Origin: Halarchaeum rubridurum
Lineage (GTDB): Archaea; Halobacteriota; Halobacteria; Halobacteriales; Halobacteriaceae
DNA: 64,000 nucleotides
NCBI RefSeq assembly: GCF_014647115.1
Contig: NZ_BMOO01000007.1
Location: 1 to 64,000, forward strand
Direction of reading: 5' to 3'
Under the pieces are notes generated by a model. The model was not told the origin of the DNA. It ran no database searches and saw only the letters and a list, made by a program, of their open reading frames with translations. The position numbers and the translations under genes were made by a program. Within the stretch, counting starts at the first letter, position 1, and each line of letters opens with the position of its first letter. Below, one piece after another: positions 47,126 through 55,042 of this stretch.

Positions 47126-48307
47126 GTGCGCCGACGCCTCCGCACGCTGGACGCCCTCGCGGCGACGGCGGCCATCTGGTTTCTCGCGAAGTTCCTCCGC
47201 TACGCGTTCCCACCGCTCTTCCCGGCGCTGAGCAGTCGCTACGGCGTCACGGACGCGACGCTCGGCCTCGCGTTCACCGCGATGTTGCTCGTCTACGCGC
47301 TGTTGCAGTTCCCCGCGGGCGCGATCGCCGACCGGGTCGGCGCGACGCGCGTCATCACCGCCGGGGCGGCCGTCGCGGGCGTCGCCGCGCTCGCGCTCGC
47401 CGTCGACGCGCCGTTCGCCGTCCTCGTCGGCGCGATGGTCCTCGTCGGTATCGGCACCGGCGTCCACAAGACCGTCGCTATCGGCCTGCTCTCGACCGTC
47501 TACACGGAGCGGACGGGCCGGGCGCTCGGCGTCCTCGACACCGCGGGGGCGCTCGCGGGCGTCGCCGCCCCCGCCGCCGTCGCGTTCTGCCTCACGAGTT
47601 CGCGCGTCACGTGGCACGCCGTCTTCCTCGCGGGCGGGTTGCTCGGGCTCTCACTCGCCGTCCTCGCCTACCGCTGGTTGGGCGCGCGGGAACCCGAGCG
47701 CGACGACGGGGACGACGAGCGCGTGCCCCTCCGGCGCTACGCCGCGCTCTTTCGTCGCCCGGCGTTCGCGGGGTTCGTCCTCGTCACCGTCGGCTTCTCC
47801 TTCGCGTACAACGGCGTCGTCGCGTTCCTCCCACGCTACCTCGAAACCGCGGGGCTCACGCCCGCGACCGCGAGCGCCGTCTACGGCAGCCTCTTCGTCG
47901 TCAGCCTCGTGCAGACCGTCACGGGCGACCTCGCGGACCGCGTCGGCCCGCTCCGCGTGATCGTCGCCACGCTCGCCGTCGCCACCGTCGGCCTCCTCGC
48001 GCTCATCGCCGTCGGTGGCGGGGCGGGAATCGTCACGCTCGTCGGGGTGGTCGTCGTCTTCGGCCTCGGGAGCCACGGCTTCCGGCCCGTCCGGGGCGCG
48101 TACCTGATGGCGCTCCTCCCCGAGGACGTCTCCGGCGGCGGCCTCGGCGTCGTCCGCACCGTCCTGATGGGCGCGGGCGCAATCGCGCCGGGCGTCGTCG
48201 GCGTCGTCTCCACCTACGCGGGCTTTCGGGTCGCCTTCGGCGTCCTCTGGGTCGCGCTCGCCGTCGCCGCCGTCACCGCCGGGGTCCTGCTCGTCGCCGA
48301 GCGCTGA
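47126..48307 (+). CDS. Major facilitator superfamily transporter
   Basis: Membrane protein of 393 aa with about twelve hydrophobic helices in two halves, separated by a polar loop (GAREPERDDGDDERVPLRRYAALF). The first-half MFS signature between helices 2 and 3 is GAIADRVGATRVITAGA; the second-half equivalent is GDLADRVGPLRVIVATL. Substrate cannot be told. GTG start at 47126 gives RRRLRTLDALAATAAIWFLAKFLRYAFPPL as the N-terminus. It lies 40 bases after the SRP54 gene. Confidence 0.9.
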   Translation: MRRRLRTLDALAATAAIWFLAKFLRYAFPPLFPALSSRYGVTDATLGLAFTAMLLVYALLQFPAGAIADRVGATRVITAGAAVAGVAALALAVDAPFAVLVGAMVLVGIGTGVHKTVAIGLLSTVYTERTGRALGVLDTAGALAGVAAPAAVAFCLTSSRVTWHAVFLAGGLLGLSLAVLAYRWLGAREPERDDGDDERVPLRRYAALFRRPAFAGFVLVTVGFSFAYNGVVAFLPRYLETAGLTPATASAVYGSLFVVSLVQTVTGDLADRVGPLRVIVATLAVATVGLLALIAVGGGAGIVTLVGVVVVFGLGSHGFRPVRGAYLMALLPEDVSGGGLGVVRTVLMGAGAIAPGVVGVVSTYAGFRVAFGVLWVALAVAAVTAGVLLVAER

Positions 48308-48364
48308 CGGAGCCGTGACCACGACGGCCGGGGTATTTTACGGGCCCCGGCGTCTGATACCGAT

Positions 48365-48934
48365 ATGAGCATCCGCGACGTCGCCGCCGACGCCTACCGG
48401 GAGGCCGCGCCGGCGCTCGTCGCGAGCACCCTCGGCGGACTCTTCGCGGGCGTCGTCCTCGGCGGGATGCGCGCCGAGTTGCGCCTCGTCCCCGGCCTCC
48501 TCGTCTGCGTCCCCGCGCTCCTCGCCACCCGCGGGAACGTCTACGGGTCGCTCGGCGCGCGCCTCGCCACCGGCCTCCACCAGGGCCTCATCCGCGCGGA
48601 GTTCGAGGCCGACGACCGCCTCGTCGCCGCCGGCGCGGCCGCGATGGCGAACGGCCTGCTCGCCTCCGCGTTCGCCGCCGGCCTCGCCTTCTGCGTCCTC
48701 CTCGCGCTCGGGCGCACCGTGGCGCCGCTCGGGACGCTCGTCGCCGTCGCGCTCGTCGCCGGCCTCCTCTCCGGGGTCGTCCTCACCGGGGCCGTCGTCG
48801 CCGTCGTCTTCGTCGGCTTCCGCCGCGGGTACAACCCGGACGCGCTCGTCGGCCCGCTCGTCACCACCATCGGCGACGTCTTCGGCCTCGCCTTCCTCGT
48901 CGTCGGCGTCGAGGTCGTCCTGGGGGTGGCCTGA
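48365..48934 (+). CDS. MgtE/SLC41-type magnesium transporter half, first copy
   Basis: Membrane protein of 189 aa with about five helices corresponding to the MgtE transmembrane domain only, without the CBS or N domains. LVCVPALLATRGNVYGSLGARLATGLHQG is the conserved pore segment (usual form P..A..GN.G...S.R...); GPLVTTIGDVFGLAFLVVGVEVVL matches the second conserved stretch (TT..D..G). The neighbouring gene encodes a second such half directly after its stop, so a heterodimeric channel for Mg2+ is likely. Confidence 0.87.
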   Translation: MSIRDVAADAYREAAPALVASTLGGLFAGVVLGGMRAELRLVPGLLVCVPALLATRGNVYGSLGARLATGLHQGLIRAEFEADDRLVAAGAAAMANGLLASAFAAGLAFCVLLALGRTVAPLGTLVAVALVAGLLSGVVLTGAVVAVVFVGFRRGYNPDALVGPLVTTIGDVFGLAFLVVGVEVVLGVA

Positions 48935-49495
48935 GTGCCCGAGGAGTGGACCGTCTCCGCGATCACGCGCGCGACGCTCCCCGTCCTCCTCGGGCTGACG
49001 GCCGTCGAAATCGGCAGCGGTCTCGTCCTCGGGACGTTCGAGGCGACGCTCTACCGACACCCGAGTCTCCTCGTGCTCGTCCCCGTCACAATCGGGACCG
49101 CGGGGAATCTGGGGAGTATCCTCGCCTCGCGGCTCTCCACCGCGATGCACCTCGGGACGCTCTCCTTCGCGCCAACCGACGACGACCTCGCCGGCAACGC
49201 GCTCGCCACCGTGACGCTCGCGCTCAGCCTCTTCCCCGTCGTCGGCGCTGGCGCGTGGGCCGCGACCAGCCTCACCGGCGCGCACCCCGACCTCGCCGTG
49301 TGGACCGTCGTCGCCGTCTCGTTCGCCTCTGGGGCGGCGCTCGCGCTCCTCGCCGTCGGCGTCACGGTCGCCGCCACCTACGCCGCCTATCGGCTCCGCC
49401 TCGACCCCGACGACGTCGTCATCCCCGTCGTCACGAACCTCTGCGACGTCCTCGGCGTCGTCGTCCTCTTCGCCGTCGTGCAGGTCCTCGTCTGA
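48935..49495 (+). CDS. MgtE/SLC41-type magnesium transporter half, second copy
   Basis: Membrane protein of 186 aa, paralogous to its upstream neighbour. LLVLVPVTIGTAGNLGSILASRLSTAMHLGTL is the pore-lining segment and VIPVVTNLCDVLGVVVLFAVVQVLV the second conserved region. GTG start at 48935 is the base after the upstream stop. It ends at 49495 against the convergent UPF0201 gene with no spacer. Confidence 0.87.
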   Translation: MPEEWTVSAITRATLPVLLGLTAVEIGSGLVLGTFEATLYRHPSLLVLVPVTIGTAGNLGSILASRLSTAMHLGTLSFAPTDDDLAGNALATVTLALSLFPVVGAGAWAATSLTGAHPDLAVWTVVAVSFASGAALALLAVGVTVAATYAAYRLRLDPDDVVIPVVTNLCDVLGVVVLFAVVQVLV

Positions 49496-49963
49496 CTACT
49501 CGACGTCCTCGACGGGTTCGCCCTCCGCCGTCTCCGGCGCGAGGTACGCGATGAACTCGTCGACCGAGGGCTCGCGCACCGTCACCTCGACGTGGACGTC
49601 GCCGAGTTCCGCCGCGCTCCCCACCGAGAAGTTGACGACGCCGCGGAAGGCCGCCTGCTTCTTCAGGTCGAAGGCGAACGTCTCACCGTTCTCGTCGTCG
49701 CTCGCACCGTCGCCTCCCGTCGCGCCGCCCGCGTCCGTCCGACCGTCGAGGAACGCCGAGCGCGCCGTGTCGAGGATGCGCTGCTCGAAGAGCGCCTCGC
49801 GGAACGCCTCCACGTCGTGCGTCGTCGCCACGACCTCGTCGGGGCCGACCTCGACCGCCGCGGTCGGAAAGAGCGTCTCGACGGCGCGCGCGACGCGGTC
49901 CGGCATCTCCGTCGGCTGGACGGGCGCGCGGATTTCGACGTCGACGCTGTAGACGACGCTCAC
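49496..49963 (-). CDS. UPF0201 (DUF54) RNA-binding-type protein
   Basis: Protein of 155 aa, archaeal UPF0201 family with unknown role, suggested to bind RNA. DVEIRAPVQPTEMPDRVARAVETLFP is the N-terminal family segment, EALFEQRILDTARSAFLDG the central helix, and FDLKKQAAFRGVVNF the conserved strand-turn; a Gly/Asp-rich loop of about 20 residues between them is typical of haloarchaea. Its ATG overlaps the stop of the UPF0200 ATPase gene, as in many archaea, so the two work or are expressed together. Confidence 0.88.
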   Translation of the reverse strand: MSVVYSVDVEIRAPVQPTEMPDRVARAVETLFPTAAVEVGPDEVVATTHDVEAFREALFEQRILDTARSAFLDGRTDAGGATGGDGASDDENGETFAFDLKKQAAFRGVVNFSVGSAAELGDVHVEVTVREPSVDEFIAYLAPETAEGEPVEDVE

Positions 49964-50511
49964 GAGCGCGCCTCCGCGATAATCTCGCGCACGCGGTCGT
50001 GGAACGCCGCCAGCGTGCCCGTGTTCTCGACCGTGACGTCCGCTTCCTCCATCGCGGCGTCCATGCCGAAGCCGCGCTCGCGCTCGTCGCGCTCTTCGAG
50101 GCTCTCGCCGCCCTCCGCCTTCGTCGCGTCACGTCCGCGCACGCCGAGGCGCTCGCGGCGCAGCTCGAAGGGCGCGTGAACCTCGACGAGCAGGAAGTCG
50201 TCGCCGAACGCCGCCTCGAAGCGCTCGACCTCCGCGTCCGAGCGGATGCCGTCGACGAGCACGACGTCGTTCCCGTCGAGGGCGTCCTCGATGATCGGGA
50301 GCGAGCGCGCCGCGATGGCGTCGACGCCGCCCTCCTCGCGGAGCGCGCGCGCCACCTCGCCGTGGTGGGTCGCCGGGTCGAGCCCGCGGTCCTCGCAGGC
50401 CGCGCGGATGACGTCGCCCATCGTCACCACGGGGACGTCGAGTTCCTCCGCGACCGCCGCCGCCTCGCTCTTCCCGCTCCCCGGGAGGCCGACGATACCG
50501 ATGACAGTCAT
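49960..50511 (-). CDS. UPF0200 P-loop ATPase (dephospho-CoA kinase-like)
   Basis: Protein of 183 aa with a Walker A motif at the N-terminus (VGLPGSGKSEAA, residues 7-18), VVTMGDVIRAACEDRGLDP and VLVDGIRSDAEVERF (Walker B region), resembling nucleotide and dephospho-CoA kinases. Family UPF0200; substrate unknown. Start ATG at 50511 gives MTVIGIVGLPGSG; upstream in-frame codons are not conserved-looking. It is coupled to the UPF0201 gene by a four-base overlap. Confidence 0.88.
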   Translation of the reverse strand: MTVIGIVGLPGSGKSEAAAVAEELDVPVVTMGDVIRAACEDRGLDPATHHGEVARALREEGGVDAIAARSLPIIEDALDGNDVVLVDGIRSDAEVERFEAAFGDDFLLVEVHAPFELRRERLGVRGRDATKAEGGESLEERDERERGFGMDAAMEEADVTVENTGTLAAFHDRVREIIAEARS

Positions 50512-50602
50512 GGGGAGGGATAGCCGCGACGGCGGTTTAAAGCCAAGCATCCGGCGGAAGGATGGCGCCGGCGTCCCCGGGACGGGGGGCGGTGACGCGC
50601 CG

Positions 50603-50971
50603 TCAGAGCCGGTAGAGCGAGGTGACGTAGGGGAGGCGGTGGAACATCCAGACGGCCGCCGGGAGGCCGACGACCGTGACCGCGAGGAACGCGGCGACGT
50701 TCGCCCAGAGGAGGCTCGCCCACCAGCCCACGAAGACGAAGTAGACGGCGCGGACGGCGAGGCCGCGCTGGCTACCGCCGTCGGCGTCGAGGTCGCGGGG
50801 TTCCTGCAGCGTCAGCGCCGTCGGGACGAGGTTGATGAGCGCGATACCGACGGGGATGCCGACGACGGTGGCGTTGCAGAGCCACGCGACGTTCACGAGG
50901 GCGGGCGTCGCCCACCAGCCGACGAAGACGAACCAGAGCGCGCGGGTGAGGAGGGAGCGTTGCTCGGCCAT
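50603..50971 (-). CDS. YccF-domain membrane protein
   Basis: Inner-membrane-type protein of 122 aa containing two copies of the YccF motif: ALWFVFVGWWATPALVNVAWLCNATVVGIPVGIALINLVP and AVYFVFVGWWASLLWANVAAFLAVTVVGLPAAVWMFHRLP. The repeated FVFVGWWA plus GIP/GLP turn is the family hallmark. Function is unknown. An acidic loop (EPRDLDADGGSQR) separates the two halves. Confidence 0.88.
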   Translation of the reverse strand: MAEQRSLLTRALWFVFVGWWATPALVNVAWLCNATVVGIPVGIALINLVPTALTLQEPRDLDADGGSQRGLAVRAVYFVFVGWWASLLWANVAAFLAVTVVGLPAAVWMFHRLPYVTSLYRL

Positions 50972-51016
50972 ACGCCACCGAGGCGCTACAGCGTCAAAAG
51001 CGTCGCCGGCGAAACG

Positions 51017-51214
51017 TCAGCCGAGTCCGAGCCAGCCGAGGAGGTCGAAGCCGACTCCGGTGGCCTCGACGATGCGGTAGCCGACGTAGATGCCGACGAT
51101 GCCGACGATGCCCGGAAGCGACGGTGGGGCGGGGAGGGGCACGCGGAGGCCCGCGAAGACGAGGCCGGTCGCGACGCCGACGAGGAGGGCGGCGACGACG
51201 AGTGTCGTGTTCAT
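51017..51214 (-). CDS. XapX-domain small membrane protein
   Basis: A 65-aa protein with two hydrophobic helices, TLVVAALLVGVATGLVFAGL and GIVGIVGIYVGYRIVEA, joined by PLPAPPSLPG. The G..G...P.P.P...G..G..G...G pattern is that of the XapX (DUF1427) family of short membrane proteins of unknown function. The ATG at 51214 gives the usual MNT start. Confidence 0.85.
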   Translation of the reverse strand: MNTTLVVAALLVGVATGLVFAGLRVPLPAPPSLPGIVGIVGIYVGYRIVEATGVGFDLLGWLGLG

Positions 51215-51365
51215 ACGCGACGGCACGGCCAGCGCGGTGAAAAGGACGCCGAAGCGCGGGACTGCGAAGAAATCGCCTCGGAAGCGAGAGTCGGAGGTGG
51301 GCGTAGCGGAGTGCGGATACGCGTACTCGCGCGCAGCGCGAGTTTCACCGGTCGCCTCCGGCGAC

Positions 51366-51421
51366 CGGGAGTTTTTCTCCCGTGTTTTTGCAAGCGGGGG
51401 TTCGCCCCGCGAACCCCCCGC
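51366..51421. repeat. Repeat module CGGGAGTTTTT-N7-GTTTTTGC plus hairpin
   Basis: CGGGAGTTTTT (51366-51376), seven bases, GTTTTTGC (51384-51391), then the hairpin GCGGGGGTTCG/CGAACCCCCCGC (51394-51421) followed by an A-run. The same module with the same seven-base spacing and a different hairpin occurs at 11250-11315. Both lie at the 3' ends of minus-strand genes. Confidence 0.7.
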
Positions 51422-51435
51422 AGTAAAAAGACGGA

Positions 51436-51457
51436 CGGGCACGAAGGGATTCGAACC
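51436..51457. repeat. Duplicated 3' end of tRNA-Arg (possible attachment-site scar)
   Basis: 22 bases beginning CGGGCACG match the tRNA-Arg 3' end (51547-51568) with one mismatch, in the same orientation, 111 bases apart. A further inverted partial copy, CGAATCCC-A-CGTGCC, lies at 51501-51515. Such tRNA 3'-end duplications are made by integration of mobile elements; here little is left between the copies. Confidence 0.65.
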
Positions 51458-51546
51458 ACGGTCGGACGTTCTCACTCCGTTGCGCGCGACCTCACTGCTC
51501 CGAATCCCACGTGCCGTTTCGTCACTCGCGGCGCTCGTGACAGAAA

Positions 51547-51621
51547 CGGGCACGGAGGGATTCGAACCCCCGCGCTTCTGGTTAGAAGCCAGACGCTCTG
51601 TCCGAACTGAGCTACGTGCCC
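51547..51621 (-). tRNA. tRNA-Arg (anticodon TCT)
   Basis: A 75-base cloverleaf without CCA: acceptor GGGCACG/CGTGCCC, D arm GCTC-AGTTCGGACA-GAGC, anticodon stem TCTGG/CCAGA around the loop CTTCTAA (anticodon TCT, reading AGA), and a T arm with GGTTCGAATCC. The discriminator base is G. A CTTTTG element on the minus strand near 51645-51655 may be its promoter. A truncated copy of its 3' end lies downstream. Confidence 0.95.
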
Positions 51622-51667
51622 CACCGTCCACTATCGCGGTGAGGGCAAAAGGCGTTCGGGACGCGGC

Positions 51668-51817
51668 TCACAGGAGCTCGGCGACGGTATCGAAGTTCCC
51701 GCGGCAGAACGGACAGCGGTAGGTGGTGCGGATGCCGTCGGGGCGGGGGACGGTTCGGGCTCGAATCTCGTCTCGCTCGATACCGCGCTCACAGTCCGGG
51801 CACGCGAGGGGCGACAT
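51668..51817 (-). CDS. Small zinc-finger protein (CPxC type)
   Basis: A 49-aa protein, MSPLACPDCERGIERDEIRA then RTVPRPDGIRTTYRCPFCRG, with two Cys-Pro-x-Cys knuckles that should bind one zinc. It belongs to the many tiny zinc-finger proteins of haloarchaea, several of which act in regulation or stress; function here is unknown. TTTAAG about 25-30 bases upstream on the minus strand supports the start at 51817. Confidence 0.72.
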   Translation of the reverse strand: MSPLACPDCERGIERDEIRARTVPRPDGIRTTYRCPFCRGNFDTVAELL

Positions 51818-51916
51818 ATGGTACACAATAACACACAAGGTCTTAAATCGTTCGCCCGTCTCGCTCGCGGGGGGCGCTGGCGAACAGTCTTAACGCCGGC
51901 TGCTAGACGTGTGTGC

Positions 51917-52867
51917 ATGGAGAGTGAGACGACCGAGCGGGTGACGGACGAACTCGTCCGTGTGTACCGCCGGTATCTCGGCGAACCGGAGCGGCTGGCG
52001 GACGTCTACGTCGGGTTCGGGCTGTTCTTTGCGGGCGTGACGCTCGGCGTCCTCGGCGCGGTCGTGTTCGGGTGGTCCTCGACGATTCCGGCGAGCGTCC
52101 ACTTCCACTGGCAACTCCGCGAGGTCGCGGGGACGCTCGCGCTCGTCGGCCTCCCGGCGTTCCTCCTCAGCATCCCCGTGTTGCTCCCGGTGGACCGCCG
52201 GGCGATGTACGCCGCGGGCCTCGGCGCGGTCGTCTGCCTCGGCGGCGTCGGCGTCTTCGTCGCGAGCTACCCCCAACACTGGAACGTCCAGGGGACCGCT
52301 GACTACAGCACGCTCGGCGTCTTCGTCTACTCGGCCGGCCTCGTCGTGCTCGTCGGCGCGGGCGGCGCGGGACTCGTCACCGACCGAATCGAGCGCGCCC
52401 GCCAGTCGGCGAGCGCCGCGGCGAACGGTGGCGGGGGCGAGGACGGAAACGACGCCACGGGCGCGACCGGCGGGAGCGGAAGCGCGGGCGCGGAGACGGT
52501 GAGCGACGAGCAGGTCGAGCGCGACATCGAGGACGCGATGTCCTCCTCGGAGCTCTCGTGGGGCGGCGTCGAGAAGACGAAGACGACGCGGCTGAACCTC
52601 AGCGCCGGCACGGACGACGAGGAGGTCGAGCGCTCGAACCTCACCCCGGACAACGCGAACGTCTCGCGGAGCACGGGCGCGGACGACCAGGTCGCCGCCC
52701 TCCAGAAGCTCCGGGGGAACGAGGAGCCAGCGGAGGAGACGGGCGAGGGCGCGGACGACCAGGTGGCCGCCCTCCAGGAGCTCCGGAAGAAACAGCAGGC
52801 GGAGGAGGTTGCGACCGCGGACGACGACGGCGTCGTCGACCGCGTCAAGTCCCTCTTCGGGCGCTGA
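51917..52867 (+). CDS. Haloarchaeal membrane protein with acidic repeat tail (DUF7139-like)
   Basis: Protein of 316 aa. Four hydrophobic helices occupy about residues 25-170 (VGFGLFFAGVTLGVLGAVVFGW, AGTLALVGLPAFLLSIPVLL, AAGLGAVVCLGGVGVFVASY, LGVFVYSAGLVVLVGAGGAGLV). The remaining 145 residues are Gly/Ser/Asp-rich and contain ADDQVAALQKLR and ADDQVAALQELR, two copies of one motif. It resembles haloarchaeal DUF7139 proteins. The salactin-type actin gene follows 66 bases downstream on the same strand, a neighbourhood that may be functional. Confidence 0.72.
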   Translation: MESETTERVTDELVRVYRRYLGEPERLADVYVGFGLFFAGVTLGVLGAVVFGWSSTIPASVHFHWQLREVAGTLALVGLPAFLLSIPVLLPVDRRAMYAAGLGAVVCLGGVGVFVASYPQHWNVQGTADYSTLGVFVYSAGLVVLVGAGGAGLVTDRIERARQSASAAANGGGGEDGNDATGATGGSGSAGAETVSDEQVERDIEDAMSSSELSWGGVEKTKTTRLNLSAGTDDEEVERSNLTPDNANVSRSTGADDQVAALQKLRGNEEPAEETGEGADDQVAALQELRKKQQAEEVATADDDGVVDRVKSLFGR

Positions 52868-52933
52868 GACGACCGGACGGGACCGGAGGCGAGCGAGCCA
52901 TACCTTTAAGACGGGCGATTTCGACCATCAACC

Positions 52934-53953
52934 ATGGCGAAAGGCCTCGACGTCGGCACGATGAACCTCATCTCCGCGCGACAGGAGGGCGCGGAGACGG
53001 TGTTCGTCCAGCAGCGCAACTCGTTCGTCGAACTCGACTACAGCGACATGGCCGACCAGATGCTCTCTCGCAGCGACGTCCTCCACATCAAAAAGGGCGA
53101 TAAGGTCTACGTGGTCGGCGACGACGCCCTGAACTTCGCGAACATCTTCAACCGCGAGACGCGACGGCCGATGAAGGCGGGCATCCTCTCCTCCGACGAG
53201 AAGTCCGCCATCCCGATGATCAAGCTCATCCTCCAGCAGGTCGTCGACGAACCCCAGCACCCCGGCGAGCGCCTCTTCTTCTCGACGCCCGCCGACCCCA
53301 TCGACTCCGACCTCTCCACGCTCTACCACCAGAAGACCCTCGAATCCATCCTCTCCGACATGGGGTACGACCCCGAACCGATCAACGAGGGAATGGCCGT
53401 CATTTACAGCGAACTCGCCGACAACGACTTCACCGGCCTCGGCATCAGCTTCGGCGCGGGGATGACGAACGTCTGTCTCTCCTACTACGCCGTCCCCGTC
53501 ATGCGCTTCTCCATCGCCCGCGGTGGCGACTGGATCGACGAGCAGGCCGCGCGCGCCACCGGCACGCCCGTCGACAAGGTCACGACCACGAAGGAGGACG
53601 ACTTCCGCCTCGACTTCACGAGCGACGTCGGCGGCATCGAGGGCGCGCTCGGCATCTACTACGAGAACCTCCTCGACTACGTCGTCGAGAACGTCGTCGA
53701 GGAAGTCGACGAGGAGGACGTCGAGGAGGGCCTCGACGTGCCCGTCGTCGTCACGGGCGGCACCGCGAGCCCCGACGGCTTCGAGGGGCTCTTCCGCGAG
53801 CGCCTCCGCGAGGCCGACATCCCCTTCTCCGTCAGCGGCGTCCGACGCGCCCGCGAACCCCTCTACAGCGTCGCCCGCGGCGCGCTCGTCGCCGCCCGCT
53901 CCGAGGAGGGCGAGCGCGAGACCGAGGAGGCCGAGGCGGCCACCGAAGAGTAA
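52934..53953 (+). CDS. Salactin/volactin-type actin homologue
   Basis: Actin-superfamily ATPase of 339 aa. The phosphate-1 loop is [14 protein letters not shown], the phosphate-2 region [18 protein letters not shown], and the adenosine motif [17 protein letters not shown]. It matches haloarchaeal salactin (Halobacterium), which forms dynamic filaments from the poles, and volactin (Haloferax), which acts in disk-cell shape. A filament-forming cytoskeletal role is therefore likely. The acidic tail ([16 protein letters not shown]) is typical. A CTTTAAG box lies about 27 bases before the ATG. Confidence 0.88.
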   Translation: MAKGLDVGTMNLISARQEGAETVFVQQRNSFVELDYSDMADQMLSRSDVLHIKKGDKVYVVGDDALNFANIFNRETRRPMKAGILSSDEKSAIPMIKLILQQVVDEPQHPGERLFFSTPADPIDSDLSTLYHQKTLESILSDMGYDPEPINEGMAVIYSELADNDFTGLGISFGAGMTNVCLSYYAVPVMRFSIARGGDWIDEQAARATGTPVDKVTTTKEDDFRLDFTSDVGGIEGALGIYYENLLDYVVENVVEEVDEEDVEEGLDVPVVVTGGTASPDGFEGLFRERLREADIPFSVSGVRRAREPLYSVARGALVAARSEEGERETEEAEAATEE

Positions 53954-53964
53954 CGCAAACGCGA

Positions 53965-54255
53965 CTATCCCGGCTCGTCGCCGGTATCGTCCTCGCTCGC
54001 GGTGTTTTCGTCGTCTCCGCCGTCGGCAGAGCCGTCTCCGTCGTCGACCGTCTCACCGCCGCCACCGCGTCGATAGCGCCGCAGAATCGACGCCCACGAC
54101 TCCTCCTCGACCCGCTCGGCCGGCGAGTGGTCCGCCGGGACGTCCGCGTAGCCGCACTCCGCACAGCCGACGGCGCGCGCCGACCCGAAGACGAACGTCT
54201 CCAGCTCGCCGCCACACCGCGGACACGTCGCCGCCTCGTCGCGGGCGTCGGTCAT
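53965..54255 (-). CDS. Zinc-ribbon protein with acidic tail
   Basis: Protein of 96 aa. The first half has CPRCGGELETFVFGSARAVGCAECGYADV, a complete four-cysteine zinc ribbon, followed by a short basic stretch (SILRRYRRGGGG) and an Asp/Glu/Gly-rich tail. It resembles haloarchaeal proteins of unknown function with a transcription-factor-like ribbon. It starts one base before the stop of the upstream minus-strand gene region (54257), so the two are probably co-transcribed, and it converges on the actin gene with 11 bases between stops. Confidence 0.75.
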   Translation of the reverse strand: MTDARDEAATCPRCGGELETFVFGSARAVGCAECGYADVPADHSPAERVEEESWASILRRYRRGGGGETVDDGDGSADGGDDENTASEDDTGDEPG

Positions 54256-54256
54256 C

Positions 54257-54982
54257 TCAGCGGTAGTGCTTGAACAGGAGCGCGCGCACGTCGTCGCGGG
54301 TCCGCGCGTGCTCCGTCGACCCGTCGGGCAGCGTCACGCGGTACTTCCCGTCGCTCGAATCGACCTCCTCCCACGCGTCGTCGTGCTCTTCGAGGAGTTC
54401 CATCATCTGCCGCAGGGGACTCCCGGAGCCCGACGGTGACGGCGACGGCGACGGCGACGTCGCGGAGTCGGTATCCGTCGTCGCGTCGTCGCCGGCCGTT
54501 TCGGGGTCGCCGTCGCCATCGCCGTCGCTCGTCGTCGATACCGTCGTACTCGCCGGCTCGGTCTCGGCCTCGGTCGTCGCGTTCGCGTCGGCGGCGTCGT
54601 CGCGCACCGTCTCGACGCTCGCACTCCCGGCCGCGGCGTCGAGTGCCTCCGACTCCCCGACGACCGAGTCCTCGCTCGCGTCGGGTTCGCCCGCGTCCAG
54701 CATCGCCGCCGCCGCGTCGTCAACCGAGGGCGACGCCGGGGTCGTCGCGTCCGCAGCCGTCGAACCGGCCTCGTCCCCCGTCCCCGCGACCGCGTCGTCG
54801 CTCGACGCCGCGGCCGGCACGAGGTCGTCCGCCGGTCGCGTCGCCTCGTGGCGGTCGATGAGGTACTGGAGCGCGTCGCGCGGCCGCATCGCCCCGTAGC
54901 CGTCGAGGTACTCGTCGGCGAGCGCCTCGCGTAGCTCCTCGATGTACTCGGCCTGCGACGCCCCGATGTCGAGTTCCGGCAT
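54257..54982 (-). CDS. Haloarchaeal protein with two end domains and long low-complexity linker
   Basis: Protein of 241 aa that I do not recognise. Residues 1-48 (ASQAEYIEELREALADEYLD, LQYLIDRHEAT) look like a helical domain. About residues 49-185 are an Ala/Asp/Thr/Ser-rich, very acidic, probably disordered linker including an SPSPSPSPSGSGS run. The last 55 residues (LRQMMELLEEHDDAWEEVDS, YRVTLPDGSTEHARTRDDVRALLFKHYR) form a compact domain. Start 54982 has TTATTTG about 27 bases upstream. Confidence 0.7.
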   Translation of the reverse strand: MPELDIGASQAEYIEELREALADEYLDGYGAMRPRDALQYLIDRHEATRPADDLVPAAASSDDAVAGTGDEAGSTAADATTPASPSVDDAAAAMLDAGEPDASEDSVVGESEALDAAAGSASVETVRDDAADANATTEAETEPASTTVSTTSDGDGDGDPETAGDDATTDTDSATSPSPSPSPSGSGSPLRQMMELLEEHDDAWEEVDSSDGKYRVTLPDGSTEHARTRDDVRALLFKHYR

Positions 54983-55042
54983 ACCCGCACGGGGGCGACG
55001 CGGCTCCAAATAACTAGGCGTCACCGGGCTCCCCCGGACCCG

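Larger units (their letters stand above)
51215..51546. other. Intergenic region with repeat module and tRNA fragment
   Basis: 332 bases without a gene. It holds several GC stem-loops (CTCGCGC/GCGCGAG, CCGGTCGCC/GGCGACCGG), a repeat module CGGGAGTTTTT-N7-GTTTTTGC (51366-51391), a strong hairpin (51394-51421) and a copy of the 3' end of the neighbouring tRNA (51436-51457). Any reading frames through it run across tRNA-like sequence and are spurious. Confidence 0.6.

Noticed and set aside
51090-51722. Open frame across the tRNA-Arg region
   Set aside because: It reads through the tRNA gene and its fragment; the peptide GTEGFEP-like segment is the usual artefact of translating tRNA 3' ends.
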